A stretch of 11,724 nucleotides of DNA from Omnitrophica WOR_2 bacterium RIFCSPHIGHO2_02_FULL_52_10 (lineage in GTDB: Bacteria > Omnitrophota > Gorgyraeia > Zapsychrales > Zapsychraceae), in contig MHGR01000004.1 of the NCBI GenBank assembly GCA_001805655.1, positions 1 through 11,724 of the forward strand, read 5' to 3'. Within the stretch, counting starts at the first letter, position 1. Every line of letters begins with the position of its first letter. A model generated the notes under the pieces. That model was not told the origin of the DNA. It worked only from the letters and a program-made list of their open reading frames with translations, and ran no database searches. The position numbers were made by a program, and so were the translations under genes. Positions 8,057-11,724 of the stretch are shown piece by piece.

Positions 8057-8344
8057 ATGGAACGGCAATATTTCATCTACATCATGACAAATAAGAGCAA
8101 CACAGTGCTTTATACAGTGGTAACAAATGATTTGCTTCGACGTGTTTATGAACATAAGGAGAAGCTCATTGAGGGGTTTACAAAGAAATATAACGTGATT
8201 AAGCTGGTCTATTATGAATCTTTCCACGATATTGAAAATGCCATTTTACGTGAAAAGCAGATTAAGGGGGGATCGCGCGCGAAGAAAATCAAATTGATCG
8301 AGTGTATGAACAGGGAATGGAAGGATTTGTATGATGGGCTTTGA
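8057..8344 (+). CDS. Small GIY-YIG endonuclease-like protein
   Basis: A 95-residue single-domain protein matching the very common stand-alone GIY-YIG group (UPF0213/YhbQ-like size class). Seen: the first motif strand as YFIYIMTN (5-12), the second as LYTVVTNDLLRRVYEHK (18-34) containing the catalytic-type Arg28/Arg29, and ILREKQIKG (63-71) with Glu66 as metal-ligand candidate, followed by the typical IECMNREWKDL ending. The second motif normally reads YTG or YIG; here the glycine is Val21 (GTG at 8117-8119), one base change from a glycine codon, so activity may be reduced or lost. GGSRAKK near the end also departs from the common GWxRxKK. There is no clear Shine-Dalgarno before the ATG. The stop codon lies on the edge of the right palindrome. 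Its cellular role is unknown. Confidence 0.85.
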   Translation: MERQYFIYIMTNKSNTVLYTVVTNDLLRRVYEHKEKLIEGFTKKYNVIKLVYYESFHDIENAILREKQIKGGSRAKKIKLIECMNREWKDLYDGL

Positions 8345-8376
8345 GATTGCTTCGCCCCTTCGGGGCTCGCAATGAC
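8343..8376 (-). repeat. Right REP-like palindromic repeat (inverted copy)
   Basis: This is the inverse of the 7932-7968 repeat. It folds as ATTGC/GCAAT enclosing a GCCCC-TTC-GGGGC stem. Its first two bases are the last two of the GIY-YIG stop codon TGA (8342-8344), so gene and repeat are directly joined. Any transcript through here would carry this strong hairpin between wzm and wzt. Confidence 0.8.
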
Positions 8377-8478
8377 AGCTAATTTGGACAGTCATGAAAA
8401 AGTAACCTTATTAACATCAGCAAACATTCGTAACATTATTTAACCTTTACTATTACCTGATCAAAGAGGAAAACCAAA
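8377..8478 (+). promoter_or_regulatory. AT-rich leader before the ATPase gene
   Basis: These 102 non-coding bases end in a strong ribosome-binding site, AAGAGGA at 8464-8470, 8 bases before the ATG. A weak promoter-like pair TTGGAC (8384-8389) and TATTAA (8409-8414) has a 19-base spacer and is poorly matched. The ATPase may need its own promoter because of the inserted cassette, but the sequence does not prove one. Confidence 0.25.
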
Positions 8479-9708
8479 ATGAGCAACGCCATCGAATTCA
8501 CCAACGTCTGGAAAAAATTTAAGAAAGGGGAAAAAATAAACTCGCTGCGCGACGCGATCCCGAACCTGTTTAAGCGGAAGGACCGCAACCTGACGCTTGA
8601 AGAGAGGGAGTTCTGGGCGGTCAAGGACGTGAGCTTCAACATCGAAAAGGGCGGCGTGATCGGCATCATGGGGCCTAATGGCGCCGGGAAAAGCACGATC
8701 CTCAAATTGCTTTCCCGCATCATAGTCCCCAATGAGGGTTCCATTAAGATCATCGGCCGCCTTTCGGCGCTGATCGAAGTGACCGCCGGTTTCCACTCCG
8801 AATTGACCGGCCGGGAAAATGTTTACCTTAACGCCACCATTCTGGGGATGCGCAAAAAAGAAATCGATGCGAAATTTGATGACATTGTGGAATTTTCGGG
8901 AGTCCGGGAATTTATTGATACTCCGGTCAAGCGTTATTCTTCAGGGATGTATTCACGGTTGGGCTTTTCGGTCGCGGCGCACATGGAGCCGGACATCCTT
9001 TTGGTCGATGAAGTTTTATCGGTCGGGGATATTGCCTTCCAGGCCAAATGTGCCCAGAAGATACGGGAATTATTGCATTCCGGCGCGACAATCGTTCTTG
9101 TTTCGCATCAACTGGACATGATCCAGAGCCTGTGCAAAAGGGTCATTTTATTACGGCGCGGGGAAGTGGTGATGGACGGTGATGTGGATGAAGTGATCCC
9201 GCATTACCAAAATATCGTCAATCATGAGATCGAAGCTGAAATGAAGGGGAAATTAGGCTCAAATGCAGAAAAAGTAAAAGTGGATACGAGCTCGGCCATT
9301 GAAATCAAGAACGTGCGGATGGTCAAAAGTGACGGCGCCCCCCAGGAAAATTTCAGCGTGGGCGACGCGCTTCATTTTATCATCAACGTAACCGCGCGGG
9401 AAGAAGTCGAGAGTCCGATTTTTAAAGTGGATATTGTCCGTTCGGATGGGGTGCTTTGCTGCAGCTCGTTTTCCGACAAAACCGGGCTCATTCTCGGAAA
9501 CGTAAAAGGTGATCTTACCATGAATTTTGTCATGGATAAGTTGTTGCTGACCCCAAGCATTTATATGGTGAAATTTTCCGTATGGGATAAGAATAAGATC
9601 CATTCTTATCATGTGAGAAATCAGGATATCCTGCGCATCGACATGGATCAAATGGAATACCGGGGCGGCCCCGTGCTCGCCCTGGAAGCCAAATGGAGCG
9701 TTTCTTAA
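8479..9708 (+). CDS. wzt: ABC polysaccharide export ATPase with C-terminal sugar-binding-type domain (Wzt-like)
   Basis: A 409-residue ATPase partner of the permease. The N-terminal nucleotide-binding domain has Walker A GPNGAGKST (65-73), the Q-loop region TAGFHSELTGRENV (102-115) typical of the polysaccharide exporter subclass, the signature YSSGM (153-157), Walker B ILLVDE (173-178) and the switch His210 in LVSHQLD. All catalytic positions look intact. After a linker (about 245-270), residues about 272-409 form a beta-rich Wzt_C-like domain, which in E. coli O8/O9a-type systems binds the exported glycan's terminal modification. The length is near 400 as in those two-domain proteins. The start is supported by AAGAGGA at 8464-8470. 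The next GT2 starts 17 bases after the stop. The two-domain form suggests, by family knowledge, recognition of a specific glycan end rather than a KpsT-like simple exporter. Confidence 0.95.
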   Translation: MSNAIEFTNVWKKFKKGEKINSLRDAIPNLFKRKDRNLTLEEREFWAVKDVSFNIEKGGVIGIMGPNGAGKSTILKLLSRIIVPNEGSIKIIGRLSALIEVTAGFHSELTGRENVYLNATILGMRKKEIDAKFDDIVEFSGVREFIDTPVKRYSSGMYSRLGFSVAAHMEPDILLVDEVLSVGDIAFQAKCAQKIRELLHSGATIVLVSHQLDMIQSLCKRVILLRRGEVVMDGDVDEVIPHYQNIVNHEIEAEMKGKLGSNAEKVKVDTSSAIEIKNVRMVKSDGAPQENFSVGDALHFIINVTAREEVESPIFKVDIVRSDGVLCCSSFSDKTGLILGNVKGDLTMNFVMDKLLLTPSIYMVKFSVWDKNKIHSYHVRNQDILRIDMDQMEYRGGPVLALEAKWSVS

Positions 9709-9717
9709 GGGAACAGG
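9707..9717 (+). promoter_or_regulatory. Ribosome-binding site that decides the GT2 start
   Basis: AAGGGAACAGG spans the ATPase stop and lies 8 bases upstream of the ATG at 9726. It favours that ATG over the in-frame ATG at 9693, which lies inside the ATPase gene and would add 11 non-family residues. Confidence 0.6.
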
Positions 9718-9725
9718 TTTATAAA

Positions 9726-10724
9726 ATGTCAAAGCAAACAAAAATAAGCATTATTATTGCGACGTATAACCGCTGTAAGGACCTGGGGGTTTGTTTGGAC
9801 AGCCTTTTTTCCCAGGCCGCATGGGATGAATGCGGTGTGGAGGTTATGGTCGCCGACAATAATTCCAGTGACGGCACGAAAGGGCTTGTTCGCGGTTATA
9901 CGGACAGATTTCCGGATAAAAAGATCCGGTATTTGTTTGAGGGCCGCCAGGGCAAATCGTTCGCGCTCAATTCCGCGATCAAGGAAGCGGAGGGCGAAAT
10001 TATAGTATTTCTGGATGATGATGTGATCCTTGAACGCGATTGGCTTAAAAATCTTTATCAATTTATTTCTTCCACCGATTTTGACGCCGCCTGCGGGCGG
10101 ATCATCCCTAAATTCCCGCCGGATTCCGTGAAATGGCTGGAAGATAATGTCGATCTCTTGCGCGGCCCCTTTGTTTGCTACGATTATGGCCCGGACATCA
10201 AGCCTTATGACGGCCGGCAGATGATCCCCGTGATGGGCGCTAATCTGATCGTCAAACGCTATTTATTTGATGAGCTCGGAGGTTTTAACACCAAACTCGG
10301 CCCTGGAGCCGGCACATTCGGTGATGACACCGAGATCAGCATCCGCTGGGAAAAGAACCACAAGCGGATCTATTACGTCGGGACGGCTATTGTTTGGCAT
10401 CCGGCTGTTCGGGAGCGAATGACCTTAAAATATATTGCCAACTGGAACATGGCTTACGGGAAATACACGGTTGTCAAGGATAACGGCAAGCTGGACCCGT
10501 CCGTCGTGCGCGTGGCCGGCATCCCGCGCTATCTTATCCGGCGGATTTTGGAAGGCGCGGCGCGTCTGGCGCTCTCGTGCTTTAACAGAAGGGAATTTCT
10601 CGCGAGCTGGGTATCGTTGTTCCGTGATATCGGGGCGGGGAAAGCATACAGGCGATATTATTTAGCCGGAAATGCCGGAAATCAAATAAAGTCAAGGGAC
10701 GCCGAATGTCACAAAAAAAATTGA
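9726..10724 (+). CDS. Glycosyltransferase family 2 (GT-A fold)
   Basis: A 332-residue GT2 enzyme. Motifs: KISIIIATYNR (6-16), VMVADNNSSDGT (40-51), EGRQGKSFALNSAI (72-85), the metal-binding FLDDDV (95-100), GANLIVKRYLFDELGGFN (171-188) as acceptor-side region, and GTFGDDTEISIRW (197-209) with the acidic catalytic group followed by WHPAVRERM. The C-terminal part is basic with some amphipathic helices, suggesting membrane association, but no clear membrane span is seen. The start at 9726 fits the family N-terminus and has a ribosome-binding site; ATG 9693 is the alternative. It follows wzt by 17 bases and overlaps the next gene by 19, so it is probably co-transcribed with both. It likely adds a sugar to the same exported glycan; the donor is unknown. 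Confidence 0.92.
   Translation: MSKQTKISIIIATYNRCKDLGVCLDSLFSQAAWDECGVEVMVADNNSSDGTKGLVRGYTDRFPDKKIRYLFEGRQGKSFALNSAIKEAEGEIIVFLDDDVILERDWLKNLYQFISSTDFDAACGRIIPKFPPDSVKWLEDNVDLLRGPFVCYDYGPDIKPYDGRQMIPVMGANLIVKRYLFDELGGFNTKLGPGAGTFGDDTEISIRWEKNHKRIYYVGTAIVWHPAVRERMTLKYIANWNMAYGKYTVVKDNGKLDPSVVRVAGIPRYLIRRILEGAARLALSCFNRREFLASWVSLFRDIGAGKAYRRYYLAGNAGNQIKSRDAECHKKN
10694..10699 (+). promoter_or_regulatory. Ribosome-binding site inside the GT2 end
   Basis: AAGGGA lies 6 bases before the ATG at 10706, within the last codons of the GT2. It supports the overlapping start of the nuclease-fusion gene. Confidence 0.6.
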
Positions 10725-11518
10725 TCAGCCGGCTCAGGCGCCTCCTTGAGGAAATTGAGCGTTATGAGACGGACGGGGAGGCCGCCCGGGCCGTGATGAA
10801 GGTCTATTGGACGGCCGGAAAGGACGTTCACACTTACACGCGCGAAACCGGTGAAATTATCAAGAATATCGCGCATCTAGCGGGAGTCGCCAAAGGGACG
10901 CTGGAAAAGTATGTCCGTTTTTACAGGCAATATCCCGGCGGCTACAGGGAAGACATTGACGGTTGCCCGTTAAAGTGGTCGCACTACGCCGCGCTCCTTT
11001 ATGCGGGAGATAAAAAGGTTCGGGAATTTTATTTACAGAATACGGCTCTTCACGGCTGGAGCAGCCACGAACTGCGCCGGCGCATGCGCAATAATTTCTA
11101 TGAGAATACCGCTGTTCAGGGGCAAAAGAGCAAGGGCGGAACAAAACTGAAAATGATCACCCAGCGGCTGTATACATATGCCGCGGACGTCTTGAAAGTC
11201 ACCGACGGCGACACATTTTTTCTGAATATCGATGTCGGGTTTTACACCAAAATGGAGCACAAAGTGCGCCTGCGGGGGATCAACTGCCCGGAAAAGGGGA
11301 CTAAAAAAGGCGAAGAGGCCAAAGCATTCGTGGAAAAGGAGCTGGCTGCCAAAATCGTCGTCATCCGCTCCTACAAATCCATGACCGAGAAATTCGGCCG
11401 TTACCTGGTGGACCTCTGGTATCTGCCGGGCGAAACCGACAAAGAGCGCATCCTGGCGGAGGGCCGGTGGCTGAATCAGGTTCTATTGGACAAGGGGTTG
11501 GCTCATAAAGTGGAGTGA
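10706..11518 (+). CDS. DUF1016_N (YhcG-type) domain fused to staphylococcal-nuclease-like domain
   Basis: A 270-residue protein with two domains. Residues about 8-135 resemble the helical DUF1016/YhcG N-terminal domain: MKVYWTAGKDVHTY (31-44), LEKYVRFYRQYP (66-77) and LKWSHYAALL...KVREFYLQ...WSSHELRRRM (89-127), the family's WSHY / REFY / W..ELxR series. Residues about 155-270 resemble thermonuclease: VTDGDTFFL (165-173), VRLRGINCPE (187-196), a GEEAKAFVEKEL helix (202-213), EKFGRYLVDLWYL (228-240), and WLNQVLLDKGLA. Aligned to staphylococcal nuclease, Arg35, Glu43 and Arg87 correspond to Arg188, Glu196 and Arg232, all kept. Asp21 corresponds to Asp169, while Asp40 and Thr41 are Asn193 and Cys194. 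YhcG-type proteins usually carry a PD-(D/E)XK nuclease instead. There is no signal peptide, so action on intracellular nucleic acid is inferred. It overlaps the GT2 by 19 bases with a good ribosome-binding site. Confidence 0.82.
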   Translation: MSQKKLISRLRRLLEEIERYETDGEAARAVMKVYWTAGKDVHTYTRETGEIIKNIAHLAGVAKGTLEKYVRFYRQYPGGYREDIDGCPLKWSHYAALLYAGDKKVREFYLQNTALHGWSSHELRRRMRNNFYENTAVQGQKSKGGTKLKMITQRLYTYAADVLKVTDGDTFFLNIDVGFYTKMEHKVRLRGINCPEKGTKKGEEAKAFVEKELAAKIVVIRSYKSMTEKFGRYLVDLWYLPGETDKERILAEGRWLNQVLLDKGLAHKVE

Positions 11519-11547
11519 ATTGGAAGTTGCCGATGCTTCCGGAATTT

Positions 11548-11565
11548 CGGTAACGGTTACGGTCA
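11548..11565. repeat. Hexamer series CGGTNA x3
   Basis: Three consecutive units, CGGTAA, CGGTTA and CGGTCA, differ only at the fifth base. It is short enough that chance is possible, but it lies 25 bases upstream of the octamer array in the same gap. Confidence 0.45.
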
Positions 11566-11590
11566 CGCGGCCCGTATCGTTTGCCGGTTA

Positions 11591-11630
11591 AGCTTGCCAG
11601 CTTATTAGCTTTCTAGCTGGTTAGCTTTTT
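11591..11630. repeat. Octamer minisatellite, AGCT core, five units
   Basis: Five exact 8-base steps each begin with AGCT: AGCTTGCC, AGCTTATT, AGCTTTCT, AGCTGGTT, AGCTTTTT. The first half of the unit is invariant and the second half varies. The period equals that of the AGTT array at 7871-7908. Function is unknown; replication slippage is the simplest origin. Confidence 0.75.
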
Positions 11631-11724
11631 AGGATTTTATTGTCGGGACATTATTCGAAATGATACACACGTACAAAGATCTTAGGTTCTTTGGAGTTTT
11701 GAGTGGGTAGAGAACCTTGCATTC

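Larger units (their letters stand above)
7931..8376 (+). mobile_element. GIY-YIG gene framed by inverted REP-like palindromes (MITE-like cassette)
   Basis: A unit of about 450 bases lies between the permease and ATPase genes, which are normally adjacent. Its two ends are opposite-facing copies of a palindromic repeat: GTCATTGCGAG ... GCAATCT on the left (7932-7968) and its inverse GAGATTGC ... CGCAATGAC on the right (8343-8376). Between them is a small AT-rich GIY-YIG gene. GC over 8101-8280 is about 39% by hand count, against about 60% at 8641-8700 in the ATPase. There is no transposase and I see no convincing target-site duplication (left flank AGAAATAT, right flank AGCTAATT). Mobility is inferred from the arrangement, not shown. 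Confidence 0.55.
11519..11724. other. Non-coding tail with short tandem repeats
   Basis: These 206 bases to the window end contain no convincing gene. They hold a hexamer series (11548-11565), an octamer array (11591-11630), a small palindrome TGTC-GG-GACA (11641-11650) and a 7-base inverted pair AGGTTCT (11684-11690) / AGAACCT (11711-11717) with a 20-base loop. No stem followed by a T-run qualifies clearly as a terminator. Confidence 0.6.

Noticed and set aside
7931..8376. Full insertion sequence
   Set aside because: There is no transposase and no clear target duplication; the only gene is a GIY-YIG protein, so a MITE/REP-like cassette is the safer description.
8461..8796. Two minus-strand ORFs over the wzt start
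   Set aside because: They overlap the Walker A region of an intact ATPase gene and show no family features.
11591..11637. Rho-independent terminator near the T-run at 11626-11630
   Set aside because: No stable stem precedes the T-run; the apparent symmetry comes from the AGCT octamers.
11684..11717. Inverted pair AGGTTCT / AGAACCT as terminator or att site
   Set aside because: The loop is 20 bases, the stem only 7, no T-run is visible and the window ends just after; chance is likely.

Overview
The window is a surface-polysaccharide biosynthesis and export locus. All recognised genes are on the + strand and packed nose to tail. Average GC is about 50%, Shine-Dalgarno sites are clear at many starts, and no phage, plasmid, tRNA or rRNA gene is visible. 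The organism cannot be identified from these families. The gene style, the GTCATTGCGAG / GAAGCAATC palindromic repeats with a GIY-YIG gene, and the octamer minisatellites in the gaps suggest an uncultured Gram-negative-type bacterium. An Omnitrophota-like candidate lineage is my guess, held weakly.

Layout. Positions 1-3417 hold an acyl-decoration cassette: the 3' part of an FkbH-like HAD-IIIC protein, an AlgI-type MBOAT O-acyltransferase, and a membrane-anchored SGNH/DltD/AlgJ-like partner. Positions 3448-6946 hold three glycosyltransferases (GT4, GT2, GT4) with gaps of 0-1 base between them. After a 136-base AT-rich gap come the ABC-2 permease (wzm-like, 7083-7868), the ABC ATPase with a C-terminal carbohydrate-binding-type domain (wzt-like, 8479-9708) and another GT2 (9726-10724). 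The last gene, 10706-11518, overlaps the GT2 and is not a polysaccharide gene: it joins a DUF1016/YhcG-type N-terminal domain to a staphylococcal-nuclease-like domain. A 206-base non-coding tail with short tandem repeats ends the window.

How the genes work together (inference). The glycosyltransferases build a glycan on a lipid carrier at the inner face of the membrane. The permease and ATPase export it by the ABC-transporter route, with the Wzt C-terminal domain possibly recognising the glycan end. The MBOAT and SGNH pair would transfer an acyl group to the glycan at the membrane or periplasm. The FkbH-like protein suggests that the group could be three-carbon glyceryl rather than plain acetyl, but its substrate cannot be read from the sequence.

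The least ordinary parts are (a) a roughly 450-base cassette between wzm and wzt, made of an AT-rich GIY-YIG gene framed by inverted REP-like palindromes and carrying a Gly-to-Val change in its 'YIG' motif; (b) the DUF1016_N-SNase fusion, where a different nuclease fold sits in place of the usual PD-(D/E)XK domain; (c) 8-base-period minisatellites with an AGYT core in both gaps that hold repeats; and (d) a sharp GC drop inside the first GT2 gene.
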